64,000 bases of DNA from Vibrio vulnificus NBRC 15645 = ATCC 27562 (GCF_002224265.1 NZ_CP012881.1:930001-994000); one strand, 5' to 3'. Positions 35,682 to 45,483 are shown, numbered from the stretch's first letter. The notes: generated from the sequence alone by a model not told the origin. Translations and numbers: made by a program.

Positions 35682-36914
35682 ATGAAAAACATGACAGAAC
35701 CACATATCAGTGATACCGATGAGGTTTCAAATGCAGATCTAGAGAACTCGATTGTCAGCAGCTTAGTCAATCGATTTGATGAAAGCGAAAGAACGAGCTA
35801 TCTAGCCAGCTCTACTACTCTTCTGAAAAATGCCACTGATTTACTCACACCTGCTCAGCTAGAAGAAATCTTCAAGGTTAACGCTAAATACTACGCAGGA
35901 ATAAAGGTCGTACAAACAACACTGAAGCACACAACCATTTTTATTAGTCCTCAGTTAGCGAGAAACATGTTGACGTTTTCTAGTCGAGGTTCGGTAAATA
36001 AAAAAAATAAAAACCGACGTCTCAGTAAAACAAAAGTCAGAAAATACGCTGAATCGATGAAACGACGCGAATGGTGTCTAACTGGTGAGCCAATCATCAT
36101 TTCTTATGAAGGTGAAATTCTGAATGGACATCATAGGCTAGAGGCTGCGTGTGAGGCTTGTGTTGGGTTTATAGCGCCCATTACTTATGGTGTTACTGAC
36201 GATCTCAGTTTTGCTCATATAGATGTGGGAAATATACGTTCAAGATCGCAAGTTTTAGAGATGGCTGGAGTTAAGGTAAGCGCTTCCGTCCTTTCTCGCG
36301 TTGCGATGCTCGCCAAAGCATATGATATGACAAGAAATCCATATGCTTTTCGCGGAACGCAGGGAACGTCATTTCAACCCGCAGAAATATTAGCATATGT
36401 AGAAGAACACAATGAACTTGCCCTGTCTGTTCATTTTATTTCAGAAGTTTTTAAAAAACATAGGCTTGAGAGTCAGGCGTCTGAGACTATCTACGCGTTC
36501 GCGCATTATCTAATAAAGAAACAGCTTTCTGTTTGTGAGCATGAGAACCTACCTCTTTGTCCAGAAACGTATCTCACTCGCGTAATCTCTTCATTAGGCC
36601 TTAGCTCCGAGGATGATATCGAATATCAGGTTAGAAATTATCTTCAATCAATCGTTCATGAATCAACATCCTATTCGTTGCTATGTAAACTGTCCGCTAT
36701 TTTCAAAGGTTGGAACCTCCATCTTGGCCTTTCAGTTCCGGGGAACCGAATTAGTGTGCGTCGAGTGGCTAGATATAAAAAAGATGAAAATGGTAATAAT
36801 ATACCGCTCCCTGCCGCAGGTAACATCAATGAGGCATTTTGCGTCCCTTGCCTCCCCAAAGGGCCGACGCCCAAACGAGTTCAGAAACAAAGCAATGTAG
36901 AAATTAAAAAATAG
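35682..36914 (+). CDS. ParB/sulfiredoxin-fold nucleotide-binding protein
   Basis: About 410 aa. Residues ~75-150 form a ParB-N-like region: a KTKVRKYAESMKRREW segment, then GEPIIISYEGEILNGHHRLEA, where NGHHR corresponds to the ParB nucleotide-binding motif (GxxRxxA/DGHHR). The C-terminal two thirds are helical without a recognisable helix-turn-helix. Such proteins occur widely on plasmids and islands and are mostly uncharacterised. Start ATG 35682 has AGGGCACAGG upstream; 35691 is the alternative. It leads a plus-strand run with two small genes and is divergent from the DndB-like gene. Confidence 0.65.
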   Translation: MKNMTEPHISDTDEVSNADLENSIVSSLVNRFDESERTSYLASSTTLLKNATDLLTPAQLEEIFKVNAKYYAGIKVVQTTLKHTTIFISPQLARNMLTFSSRGSVNKKNKNRRLSKTKVRKYAESMKRREWCLTGEPIIISYEGEILNGHHRLEAACEACVGFIAPITYGVTDDLSFAHIDVGNIRSRSQVLEMAGVKVSASVLSRVAMLAKAYDMTRNPYAFRGTQGTSFQPAEILAYVEEHNELALSVHFISEVFKKHRLESQASETIYAFAHYLIKKQLSVCEHENLPLCPETYLTRVISSLGLSSEDDIEYQVRNYLQSIVHESTSYSLLCKLSAIFKGWNLHLGLSVPGNRISVRRVARYKKDENGNNIPLPAAGNINEAFCVPCLPKGPTPKRVQKQSNVEIKK

Positions 36915-36920
36915 AGATTT

Positions 36921-36944
36921 TAGGTAGGCACACGAGCCTGCCTA
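36921..36944 (+). terminator. Hairpin between the ParB-like gene and the next small gene
   Basis: TAGGTAGGC, 6 nt, GCCTGCCTA: a 9-bp stem with one mismatch, followed by GCCATTTT. It may terminate or attenuate transcription into the small genes. Confidence 0.5.
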
Positions 36945-36963
36945 GCCATTTTAAGGAAAAACT

Positions 36964-37248
36964 ATGAATGAGCTTATCCACGAACTAAGCCTGTTAGATA
37001 CTGATGCGTTGTATTTGTTTACGGTCGATAATGTGAGGATACAAGGGAATTTTGCAGAGTTTGACTTAACTATCCAAACGTCATCCCAGATTTTGAGCCG
37101 ATGGCTCATAACATGTAAGCACTGCCTAAAAGCTAAGATAGATCACACAAATCTAGCCAGAGAGGTAACAATCAAATACGACATATTCATCGTTGGCAGT
37201 AGCTACTTTTCAGGGTCATACTTTGAGGCCACGAGGTTAACTTCATGA
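36964..37248 (+). CDS. Small protein of unknown function (94 aa)
   Basis: 94 aa with AAGGAAAAACT just upstream of ATG, a convincing ribosome-binding site. The sequence is a mix of strands and helices with CKHC (ITCKHCLKAK), two cysteines that could bind metal or form a turn. No family recognised. Its stop overlaps the next start (ATGA), so it is coupled to the 62-aa gene. Confidence 0.6.
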   Translation: MNELIHELSLLDTDALYLFTVDNVRIQGNFAEFDLTIQTSSQILSRWLITCKHCLKAKIDHTNLAREVTIKYDIFIVGSSYFSGSYFEATRLTS

Positions 37249-37433
37249 CTTCGGAAGACATACTACACATAATACAAGACGAGATGGGTGAGAAGGTAAT
37301 CGCATCGGTCACACTCAGTGATGCCGGAAACCTTATAGTCCAGTACGGCGATAAGGTTGTGGTCTACAAAACTCCCGCATCGGTAAGGCCTGCATCTGAG
37401 CTATTAAAAATAGTGGCTGAGTTAATCAACTGA
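37245..37433 (+). CDS. Small protein of unknown function (62 aa)
   Basis: 62 aa, beginning MTSEDILHIIQDEMGEK, soluble, with a helix-strand-helix look. Supported by the ATGA overlap with the preceding gene. No family recognised. Confidence 0.5.
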   Translation: MTSEDILHIIQDEMGEKVIASVTLSDAGNLIVQYGDKVVVYKTPASVRPASELLKIVAELIN

Positions 37434-37677
37434 TTTTCCAATCCAATAATGATGAAAGAGCATTAGGGTGTTTAGCTCAAATTTCCACAAAAATAGTTGG
37501 CAAACCCCATACCGTGTTCTAGTTTATAACTCATAATTGAGTTTAACCATCGAAGCTAAAATGGACATGAATTAGAAAAAACAATATAAAACAAAGGTTG
37601 CCTAGCGATTAATTCATAAAATCTCTGTGTATGGCATCAGAGACTTCGATACGATGAAAAATAAAATGGAGTTCTAT

Positions 37678-38049
37678 ATGAGTTACCAATCTGTACTCAG
37701 TGAGTTCAAAGGCGCATCCGACTCACTTGTTTTCACTAATGACCATATTAATCTAACTTTTGGTGGTAAACAAAATCGATTTACCGTAGACCTGATGGAA
37801 GGTGAGCACCAGTTTTTTGTTCGATATCATGATGCCGACACACCTCTAATTGCAGCGTACTTGCTTGATAATGAGACACAAGTTGCGGTTGAGACTGGAG
37901 TAATTGAATGGCTAAAACATAATGATTTTGTTTATAAAATAGAGGCTTTAACTGAAAATGCAGAGCACTCTTCACTAATGCAACTGGATTGCTGCCTCAC
38001 TGTAAATATGGATAAAACCGTCAAGCATTTGATTGAAGAAAGCCAATAA
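37678..38049 (+). CDS. Small protein of unknown function (123 aa)
   Basis: 123 aa from ATG 37678, preceded by GGAG at 37668-37671. The frame is open from a GTG at 37627, but only the downstream start has a ribosome-binding site. The product is acidic, beta-rich in the first half (SLVFTNDHINLTFGGKQ) and helical at the end. No family recognised. It stands 245 bp past the preceding small gene, so it probably has its own promoter in the AT-rich 37440-37670 stretch. Confidence 0.55.
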   Translation: MSYQSVLSEFKGASDSLVFTNDHINLTFGGKQNRFTVDLMEGEHQFFVRYHDADTPLIAAYLLDNETQVAVETGVIEWLKHNDFVYKIEALTENAEHSSLMQLDCCLTVNMDKTVKHLIEESQ

Positions 38050-38256
38050 AGATGAAAGCAGCAGACTGAGTTATTTCTTACAAGTGCCAACTATGAAGGT
38101 TTTGGACATAAGTGAGTTAGAAATTGAGCTGTAACTAAAGTATCTCGAATAAAGAAATGTATGGAAATCCACGCGAACACTGATAATCCTCAAGGCTTTT
38201 ATGAATGCAGTAAAGTCTCAAGTTTTGGCATTTTGTCCACCCTCTGGGCATGTTGT

Positions 38257-40710
38257 TTACTTTCTTATGTTTTGAATTGAGCTAGTTATTTCTATCAATA
38301 TATCTTCTGCTAAATAGATAAATTTAACCATCTTGCTGTTATGATGTATGTCGTCATTTAAGTTATGACATTTAGCCTGCTCTAACAGCCTCTTACACGC
38401 ATGTTCAAAAGCTACTTTATTTTTATTATTGAAACTTTGGAACTTCGTGTCATAAACTTTTTTATATAGCAAAACCTGTCTGAATTTCCGCCCTTCGATA
38501 GGCAAGCTATCTAGAAGCTTGTGAGCTTTTTCGAAAAGCTGATAAGACTCTGAAGCGTTGTTTGTGTCTATACATTGATTAAGATACAGGCGAGCCTGTT
38601 GAGTATCTATGTTATCAGTATGATAAGATCCATTTTTGGCTTCAGCCTTTTGGTATGCGTTAGTTAGATAATTCTGAGCCCTAGGATAGTCAGAGAAAGA
38701 CAGTCGACACATTGCGTATTGAACCCAGTAGTGAGGGCTTTCAATCAACCATGTGCATCTAAACTTCAATTGTTCGTAATATCTATCTAAAACGGCCTGA
38801 TTTTGAGGTAGTATTCTTTCAACCACATGAAATCTCAGCAGTGATTTAAATATTTTCTTTATTTCAATCTCTTGGTCTTTTATTGAATCTGTTCTCTCAA
38901 CGATATCTAGGAGAGTATCTCTTACATAAATGTCTGAAAAAGTATTGTTTAACAAAGATAAAGACAAAATACTCGACTTTGATTTGATTGTCGTTCCAGT
39001 AAGTTTGAAAAGTTGCTTAAATGGGTCTAGTTCTCTAAGTGAAATGTTATAAATCGCATTAGAACCAGATATTTCAGACACTAAACTAGCTGTTGGATTA
39101 ACATTTGCCACTTCACAAACACAAATAGCGAATACTGTTTTCTTAAACTCAGTATTGCTATAAATTAATTCAGTCTGTTGTTGGATTTTAGTTTTAATAT
39201 TTGGACTATTCAGAAGCCCTAGAAGCAGTAAAGATATTTGGGAACCATATTTTTCAGCTACCAACTTACCTTTTCTTTCAAGAGATAACGCAGAAAAATC
39301 CTGCCATGCCGCTAAGTTATCTATAATTTTAACTGCATTTTCGATTTCTTTGCTCGATAGTAAATCGACATGATGCTCGATGAAATCTAGCGACTCCATG
39401 CTCTTGAGGTTACTTGAATTTCTATCAGCAAATATGTAAAGCAAATTGTCAAACCTAGTCTCATAGATATGCTTAACTAGATCTGGGTAGTTTGAAAAGT
39501 TATCAACTATAACTACAGCGTTACGCTCATGCTTAGAGATTATATCAAGATCGGAAATGTAATCCCCACCATTGTCACATAATGTATAGGTGTGGTATCC
39601 ATTTGTAGTAAGCTCATAGGCTAACATCTCTAGAATTATTGATTTTCCATTACCTAGGTCACCAATAAGAAGTAAGTTGTTGTTGCTTTTTATGTTATCA
39701 AGGCAGACGGACACAATATCACGTTTGATGAAGTAAGGTATCGACTCTATCCTTCGAAGTGCATCATGCAACTTTTCTGTTTCGTAGTCGCCATAGAGAA
39801 AAAGCTTTTCACTATCAATATCACGAAAATCAGTTTGGCCTTCGTAAACTTCATGCTTAATTAAAGAGTCGGTAAATATAATACCTTCTTCTACCTCTTG
39901 TTTTGTTACATTCTTGGCTAATTCAGAAAAACCATCGATACCTATAGGTAATACATGACCATATTTTCTGAGTGTAAAAATCTCCTTGAAGTCAGCCCCA
40001 TCTCTTACAATAAAGTATGTTTTCTCTTGCAGTGAAGGGTTTTCAAAAAGGAACTTTTTTACATCCATGTCGTACATGGAGTAACCCATAAAAACAATGG
40101 CACTTGCAGTTTCCAAGTCTTTCTTGAAGTGATAATACCAATCTGAATTTACGAAAGAATCAGGAGAAAGGTATGAAGAGTTTGAAAGTTTGATTTTAGA
40201 TATTAAATCTTCGGGTTCCGCACCTTCAATTTTTCCGTTGATATGAAGGCAAACATTATCCTTTCTTAAGTAGGTTATCGGATTATATGATAAGTCTACA
40301 GATTCGATGCGCTTACCTGCATTTAAGCTCGCTAGTTCAATAGAGTTATCATAGTTAGTTGTAAAAAACCTTCTCCATGGAAGCTTACATATATTCTCAT
40401 GGCTATGTGATACCGCTTTAAGAGTATAGTTATCTTTAAGTAATTCTAATATGGAGTCATGATCTATATACTCAATTGCCACATCGGCAGCGAACATCAA
40501 GTCATCTGATTCTTCCAAATTTGATAGTGAACATAGCTTTTTTGCAAGTGCGCCTGCCATGGGGGGAACGGTATTCAGAACGTTTGTTGTTCCAAAAGAA
40601 AAGCCAGCGCCTGTAAATACTATAGCTTTACCTGTAGAGATTCTTCGCTTGAGCAGCTCGGTATCTACTTCTTGAGTTTTCGCTTTAGTTATATCAAAAC
40701 CTTTTAGCAT
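38257..40710 (-). CDS. SIR2-domain NTPase, candidate Avs5-like anti-phage NADase
   Basis: 817 aa. Residues ~1-270 are a SIR2-like domain: AIVFTGAGFSFG (NAD-binding loop), RRFFTTNYDNSIELA, CLHINGKIEG and FMGYSMYDMDVKKFLF. Then comes a P-loop NTPase (LIGDLGNGKS near residue 350; Walker B NAVVIVDNF), and a C-terminal half rich in paired helices (YLTNAYQKAEA, SYQLFEKAHKLL) like tetratricopeptide repeats that could sense a phage protein. This order, SIR2-NTPase-repeat, is that of SIR2-STAND (AVAST type V) defence proteins that deplete NAD+ on infection. ATG 40710 is chosen as GGGAG lies 8 nt upstream; the frame is open to 40785. Single-gene unit; activity is inferred. Confidence 0.75.
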   Translation of the reverse strand: MLKGFDITKAKTQEVDTELLKRRISTGKAIVFTGAGFSFGTTNVLNTVPPMAGALAKKLCSLSNLEESDDLMFAADVAIEYIDHDSILELLKDNYTLKAVSHSHENICKLPWRRFFTTNYDNSIELASLNAGKRIESVDLSYNPITYLRKDNVCLHINGKIEGAEPEDLISKIKLSNSSYLSPDSFVNSDWYYHFKKDLETASAIVFMGYSMYDMDVKKFLFENPSLQEKTYFIVRDGADFKEIFTLRKYGHVLPIGIDGFSELAKNVTKQEVEEGIIFTDSLIKHEVYEGQTDFRDIDSEKLFLYGDYETEKLHDALRRIESIPYFIKRDIVSVCLDNIKSNNNLLLIGDLGNGKSIILEMLAYELTTNGYHTYTLCDNGGDYISDLDIISKHERNAVVIVDNFSNYPDLVKHIYETRFDNLLYIFADRNSSNLKSMESLDFIEHHVDLLSSKEIENAVKIIDNLAAWQDFSALSLERKGKLVAEKYGSQISLLLLGLLNSPNIKTKIQQQTELIYSNTEFKKTVFAICVCEVANVNPTASLVSEISGSNAIYNISLRELDPFKQLFKLTGTTIKSKSSILSLSLLNNTFSDIYVRDTLLDIVERTDSIKDQEIEIKKIFKSLLRFHVVERILPQNQAVLDRYYEQLKFRCTWLIESPHYWVQYAMCRLSFSDYPRAQNYLTNAYQKAEAKNGSYHTDNIDTQQARLYLNQCIDTNNASESYQLFEKAHKLLDSLPIEGRKFRQVLLYKKVYDTKFQSFNNKNKVAFEHACKRLLEQAKCHNLNDDIHHNSKMVKFIYLAEDILIEITSSIQNIRK

Positions 40711-40835
40711 AAAGTTTTCTCCCAGCGGCAATTGTATTATTGAGCATTGCTGTGTTTTCACCAACATTTGAATTAGTATATTCAATTAATCCACTGAGCT
40801 GTAAGCATTTTCTAGTATCGAGTTCAAAAAACTAA

Positions 40836-41692
40836 GAATCTATCCCAAAAGGGATTTATTCCAAACAATGAGGCCACAAGCAAAATGCAGCATGGCCTCG
40901 TAGTTTTCTATTTTCTTTTCCCAACGAACAAGCAATCTACGATAACGATTTAGCCAACTATGGGTTCGTTCCACAACCCAACGATGAGCCTTAAAATCAT
41001 CCGATTGTTTTAAACTCGCGGCCTCTTCAGCCCGTGATTGAACATGGGGAATGTAGTTCAAAGCGACCAACTCATCATGTAACCACTGCCCTGTATAACC
41101 TTTGTCCAGATACAATGGCACTTTCAAAGGTGGGCGATAACACTCTAATGCATCTAAAGTTTGCAGTACCAACTTGATGTCGTGGACATTCGCCCCGTCG
41201 CTGACAACGGCAAGGGGCAATCCATTCACGTCCGTCAACAAACTGCGTTTTACGCCTTGTTTCGCTCTATCTGTTGGGTTCTTACCTGTTTTTTTGAGCC
41301 AGCTAAAGGCGCTTTAGTTTGGCAGCCATCCATTGATATCGAACGCCAATCAACACCCTCGTAAATCAGGTCATTTTGCCAAAATCGCTCAAAGAGTCCT
41401 GCGTCCGCCACTCTTGAAAGCGACGATGTGCAGAGCTAGAGGTACAAATACCAGTCGCATTTAGCGCATTCCACTGACAACCTGTTCTGAGAACAAAAAG
41501 AATTCCGTTCATGGCATCACGATTATCGACTCTCTTTCGGTGTGTTCCGAGAGGATGGTTAGTCTTATGGATAGGCAGCAGAGGCTCAATTTTGGCCAAA
41601 AGAGCATCAGAGATTAGGTATTGTGTTGAACTCATTTACAATATTTCCGATAGGTGTTTATTTAACTCAGACAACACCTATTGAGATAGGTT
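40836..41692 (-). mobile_element. IS5-family insertion sequence (IS427-like)
   Basis: The element is about 857 bp with imperfect inverted ends, GAATCTATCCCAAAAGGG on the left and the complement of CCTATTGAGATAGGTT on the right, flanked by CTAA at 40832-40835 and 41693-41696, a typical IS5/IS427 target duplication. It lies between the SIR2 gene and the island thyA. The end assignment may be off by a base or two. Confidence 0.8.
40840..41635 (-). pseudogene. IS5-family transposase in three reading frames
   Basis: Read on the minus strand, the frame from 41635 (MSSTQYLISDALLAK) gives the N-terminal domain to FQEWRT near 41408, then continues in a second frame (LFERFWQNDLIYEGVDW ... DGCQTKAPLAGSKK) and in a third frame from the 7-A run at 41289-41295 (TGKNPTDRAKQG onwards to 40840). 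The DDE acid residues are present: D in SMDGCQTKAP, D in LYLDKGYTG and E in VVERTHSW. The A7 site fits the programmed -1 shift used by IS427-type elements; the first break has no slippery sequence and looks like a single-base loss. The transposase is therefore probably dead. Confidence 0.8.
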
Positions 41693-41696
41693 CTAA

Positions 41697-42039
41697 TGTT
41701 TGAATAGCCACCAGAATTATAGGCAAATTTACTATTACCTAAAGTAAGTCAATTAATGGCAAAAAAAGCGTCTTAAACTTCAGGCTAACAAGCTTCGGGG
41801 CACTTCTGAGTTACCAAATATCAAAATTGAAGGTTCTAGATAAAGCCATACCAGTGATTTTGCTATATTAGCTAAACAAAAACTAGGAAGGAAGCCTTCC
41901 CATAACTGGGCCTGCATCGTCACGAGCCTTTGAGCCTAGGCATTTTTTCCCCCGTTACCCTACCAAGATAAATGAGACAAAAAGTCAGTTTTGATGTAAA
42001 CATCGAAGGATAAAATTGATATGATCAAAGAAAAGATAC
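41697..42039. other. Non-coding region upstream of the island thyA
   Basis: 343 bp, AT-rich. It contains GGAAGG-AAG-CCTTCC (a short hairpin near 41888), a GCCTAGGC palindrome near 41934 followed by TTTTTTCCCCC, and presumably the thyA promoter. I could not pick a clear -35/-10 pair. No gene seen. Confidence 0.4.
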
Positions 42040-42051
42040 TTGGTATACAAC

Positions 42052-42912
42052 ATGAAAACTAATTCCAGCCAATATGAAGATTTGTGTAAGCGAATCATCG
42101 CTGAAGGCACTTGGGTAGAGAACGAAAGAACAGGAAAGCGATGCTTAACCATCATTAATGCAGATTTAGAATACGATGTTGCCGCTAATGAATTTCCTTT
42201 AGTTACAACACGTAAAGCTTTTTGGAAAAGTGCTATCGCTGAAATGCTTGGTTACTTGCGCGGGTATGACAATGCCGCTGATTTTCGAAAGCTCGGCACA
42301 AAGACTTGGGATGCTAACGCAAACTTGAATGAAGCGTGGTTAAGCAATCCACACCGTAAAGGTGAGGATGATATGGGTCGTGTCTATGGTGTTCAAGGTA
42401 GATCATGGTCAGGGCCAGATGGTGTAGTCATTGACCAGTATAAGAAAATTATCAATGACTTGAGAAAAGGAATTGATGATCGGGGTGAAATCCTCTCTTT
42501 CTACAATGTCGGTGAATTCCATATGGGTTGTTTGCGTCCGTGTATGTACAACCACCATTTTTCATTGCTTGGTGACACGCTATATTTGAATAGCACTCAG
42601 CGTAGCTGTGATGTGCCATTGGGCTTGGTCTTCAACCAAGTTCAAGTGGCTTGGCTGCTCCAAATTACAGCTCAAATAACTGGATTGAAGGCTGGTAAGG
42701 CGTTCCATAAAATTGTCAATGCCCACATCTATGAAGATCAACTAGAGCTAATGAAAGAGCAAGTAACACGACAACCATATGCAGCGCCAAAACTGATTAT
42801 TAATCCCAAAATAAAATCACTAGAAGACTTGGAAACGTGGGTTACTGTTGATGATTTTGAGGTTGTAGACTACCTGCACCACGAACCAATCAAATATCCA
42901 TTTGCTGTTTAG
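42052..42912 (+). CDS. thyA: Thymidylate synthase, complete island-borne copy
   Basis: 286 aa, converting dUMP to dTMP with methylene-tetrahydrofolate. All family regions are present, including the catalytic cysteine in [14 protein letters not shown], the RSCDVPLGL dUMP-binding segment and [10 protein letters not shown]. By eye it is about three quarters identical to the disrupted native copy. ATG 42052 is taken as start; a TTG at 42040 is in frame. It is on the opposite strand from native thyA, with no partner gene, so it should have its own promoter. It most likely supplies all thymidylate synthase of this cell. Confidence 0.95.
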   Translation: MKTNSSQYEDLCKRIIAEGTWVENERTGKRCLTIINADLEYDVAANEFPLVTTRKAFWKSAIAEMLGYLRGYDNAADFRKLGTKTWDANANLNEAWLSNPHRKGEDDMGRVYGVQGRSWSGPDGVVIDQYKKIINDLRKGIDDRGEILSFYNVGEFHMGCLRPCMYNHHFSLLGDTLYLNSTQRSCDVPLGLVFNQVQVAWLLQITAQITGLKAGKAFHKIVNAHIYEDQLELMKEQVTRQPYAAPKLIINPKIKSLEDLETWVTVDDFEVVDYLHHEPIKYPFAV

Positions 42913-42944
42913 CAAGACTTACGGGGTATACTTCAAGCATAAGT

Positions 42945-43418
42945 CTACCCCCCATCCTCACTAACTAAGCTTTCTAATAACTCTATTCTTTCCTGAAGGA
43001 CTTTCCGCTCTTTACTAAGTTCTTCTTTGTACCACTCTAAACTCTCATTTGTCTGGTTTAATCGTTTTCTTAGTTTATCTAATTCTCTTTCTGACTCAGA
43101 GTAGAGCGTAAACCAGTGTAAAATCTCAAGCTTTGATTGCTCGAGTAAATTCTGCAAGTTTTCTTCTTGTTGTTTTTTGCTAACTTTGTCGCGATTTAAG
43201 TCTACTTTTCGCTTCCGTCTAATACTCTCAAGCTCTTGACTGACCCACCCCCTAGAGCCATTTTCTGCGAAAGAGTTACGATGCATTTGAGTCAGTTCGG
43301 CAAGTTGATTTTTAGTCGCAGCCAGCTTCTTATCCCTACTTATAGCATCCAGCGCAGCCCATATTTTATTCGTATTTTCTTCATACAGTGCTTGATTCTT
43401 TTCATCATATTCAGCCAT
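42945..43418 (-). CDS. Coiled-coil accessory protein of the recombinase operon (TnpC/GmtX-like)
   Basis: 157 aa, very rich in Glu, Lys, Leu and Gln with long heptad stretches from residue ~70 to the end, predicting a coiled coil. The N-terminal part has a small domain with LAELTQMHRNSFAENG. Its start shares one base with the stop of the 687-aa recombinase gene (TGATG). Position and character match TnpC of Tn554 and the small third protein of similar trios, which helps or orients recombination. The specific homologue is not verified. Confidence 0.7.
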   Translation of the reverse strand: MAEYDEKNQALYEENTNKIWAALDAISRDKKLAATKNQLAELTQMHRNSFAENGSRGWVSQELESIRRKRKVDLNRDKVSKKQQEENLQNLLEQSKLEILHWFTLYSESERELDKLRKRLNQTNESLEWYKEELSKERKVLQERIELLESLVSEDGG

Positions 43419-45481
43419 CAGATCAACGCCTCACCTAAATACTCTAATACTCTTTTCGACTCTTCTATCGCTTCAATTATTTGATCCTGCCTGTCTTCGT
43501 ACCCCGCAGCACCAACCAGTTTTATATTATCAAAGTATATTTCGCGCCACTTTGGAGCATTTGCTTTTCCCACTATAGCATTGCGACAGCGTACTGGGTT
43601 GCACCTTAAACCGCCGATGCATGGCAAGCTATCATCAAAATCTTCTACTCCACCAAAGCAGTAACCACTGCCCACATTAATGATCGCTATACCTTGATCA
43701 ACCATTGCTTCGTATATTTCTTCTTCTGAATATCCAGCTTCCATGCAGCCATTGAAGAACTTCTTAATATTTGAGAGGTGTTCATCTGCTTTTCCTCCCA
43801 TGTATTTGCCATTCGGGTCAAAGTTGGCTTTAACTGCCTCTAATTCAGCAACATGCCTTAAGTCTAACGATTTAGACTTACCACTGACGCTTGTCAACTG
43901 ATTAGCTATACCGCCATAGCCAATTGTTGTTTGACTAACTTTACCTTTACGTGAAAGCTCATCTGTTGCTGAAACTATGTGTTTTAGCTGGTAAGAAATA
44001 ACAGGTAAACCGACATCTGCTCTAAACATTTGGTGCGCTAAACTGTGCCTAAATACATAGCCGTTGAGCTTAGTGGGAATATCTTTGTCAGATAGCCCCG
44101 TTAATACCAAGAAGGCACTTTTAATAGTGTGAGTGAGGTTTGGCATTGGGGTATTTATATCATTTGGCTTTAAGGTATCAACGTTTGCAAATACATATGT
44201 GTTTTGAAAAACTTTACCGCCTATCAATTCAACCACTTTTAGTGCATCGATCATGATTGGTACTGCTACCCAGCGGTCGTTAAATAAATTCCATCTGTTA
44301 TCTCGACCCTTATGTTCTTCCGATACAATGGTGTTGTCTTTTAAGTCTAGGCAGCTATCAATCTCTAAATCTGAATACACATTTGGTCTTGCTCCCATCA
44401 GACTTCCGATGACCCATAAAGCAGAGTAAAAAGCTTTATTAATTGCAATTCGAAAAGGTTCACTAGAACCAAATTTTTTCCTAAATTTCTCCACGACCAT
44501 TGCATTCGTCGGTGGAAAATTAGAATTAAATATCACTATTTCATTCTCAGGGAAAACTTCGTTGATATAACCTATTGTATATCCTTTATTGCTCAAACGA
44601 TAAGCGCCATAGTTCTCAAAGTCTTGCTTTGAATATAAAAACTCAGTGTACCTTGAAGCTAGTGTTTGGTAATGCTTATCCATAACAGGATCATTTACGT
44701 TTTCTTCAACCGCCTTTAAAAAACTCACAACATTAAATGAAGCCATCTTTAGAGCCAAGTCAAAATTAATTGTTTCAAGGTAAGACAGTTTTTTTTTGGG
44801 CTTATCGCTGTTATTTTTATGAATATCTTTATATGCTTTTTTTATTGCATCATAATCAGTAGCACATTCAATACCAATAACTTCTTTGGCTTTATGGCTA
44901 TTTACGTAATCAAAAAACCTACTATAATCTCTGTTATTATCATTCCCGGATGATAATTTTAATGTCGTTTTTTGAGCTGCCTCTTCAAAATCTAGCTGCG
45001 TAATATCTGAGATTCTACTGTACCTTGCTTGTACAAATTCTTTACCTAGTCGCTTCTCTACTTCAGAAAAGACAAAATCCAAGAAATTAAGTCCTCCTTT
45101 GAATGCACTAATCAGAGTATTGGGCTTAAGTGCATTTTTCTTTCTACCGAACTCTTTTGGTGAAGCATAAACAATCAAAAACAAGCACTTCATCTCAGTA
45201 ATAATTCCCAATGGAATATGCGTATAGGTAGAAAAATCAAGTTGGACTTTTGCTAAGCCAACAGAAGCAGCTCGCTTTGAGGTTTCAACATCATAATCCC
45301 ACAACATGTCACGAAATACACTTTTGACAGAAACTGGCAATAGGGCGAGTTTCGCTACATACGCGTCGATCCGATCACTTACCACTACGGAGTCAACTTT
45401 ATTTAAAATCATCAGGTTAGAGAAAACACCTTTCCAATGACTGTCTATTTTTTCCAAATGTTGTAAGTGTTGTTTATCCAT
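43418..45481 (-). CDS. Tyrosine-recombinase-type protein (687 aa)
   Basis: The last ~300 residues hold a DNA-breaking-rejoining core: first Arg in SLMGARPNVYSDLEID, a YVFRHSLAHQM box in place of HxxRHxxA, LKHIV in place of LGHxx, and a candidate nucleophile in TTIGYGG. After it comes a Cys-rich segment (FDDSLPCIGGLRCNPVRC) that may bind zinc. The N-terminal ~300 residues are unassigned, probably the core-binding and arm-binding parts. It lies 2 bp after the 851-aa gene and is coupled to the 157-aa gene. Confidence 0.75.
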   Translation of the reverse strand: MDKQHLQHLEKIDSHWKGVFSNLMILNKVDSVVVSDRIDAYVAKLALLPVSVKSVFRDMLWDYDVETSKRAASVGLAKVQLDFSTYTHIPLGIITEMKCLFLIVYASPKEFGRKKNALKPNTLISAFKGGLNFLDFVFSEVEKRLGKEFVQARYSRISDITQLDFEEAAQKTTLKLSSGNDNNRDYSRFFDYVNSHKAKEVIGIECATDYDAIKKAYKDIHKNNSDKPKKKLSYLETINFDLALKMASFNVVSFLKAVEENVNDPVMDKHYQTLASRYTEFLYSKQDFENYGAYRLSNKGYTIGYINEVFPENEIVIFNSNFPPTNAMVVEKFRKKFGSSEPFRIAINKAFYSALWVIGSLMGARPNVYSDLEIDSCLDLKDNTIVSEEHKGRDNRWNLFNDRWVAVPIMIDALKVVELIGGKVFQNTYVFANVDTLKPNDINTPMPNLTHTIKSAFLVLTGLSDKDIPTKLNGYVFRHSLAHQMFRADVGLPVISYQLKHIVSATDELSRKGKVSQTTIGYGGIANQLTSVSGKSKSLDLRHVAELEAVKANFDPNGKYMGGKADEHLSNIKKFFNGCMEAGYSEEEIYEAMVDQGIAIINVGSGYCFGGVEDFDDSLPCIGGLRCNPVRCRNAIVGKANAPKWREIYFDNIKLVGAAGYEDRQDQIIEAIEESKRVLEYLGEALI

Positions 45482-45483
45482 TG

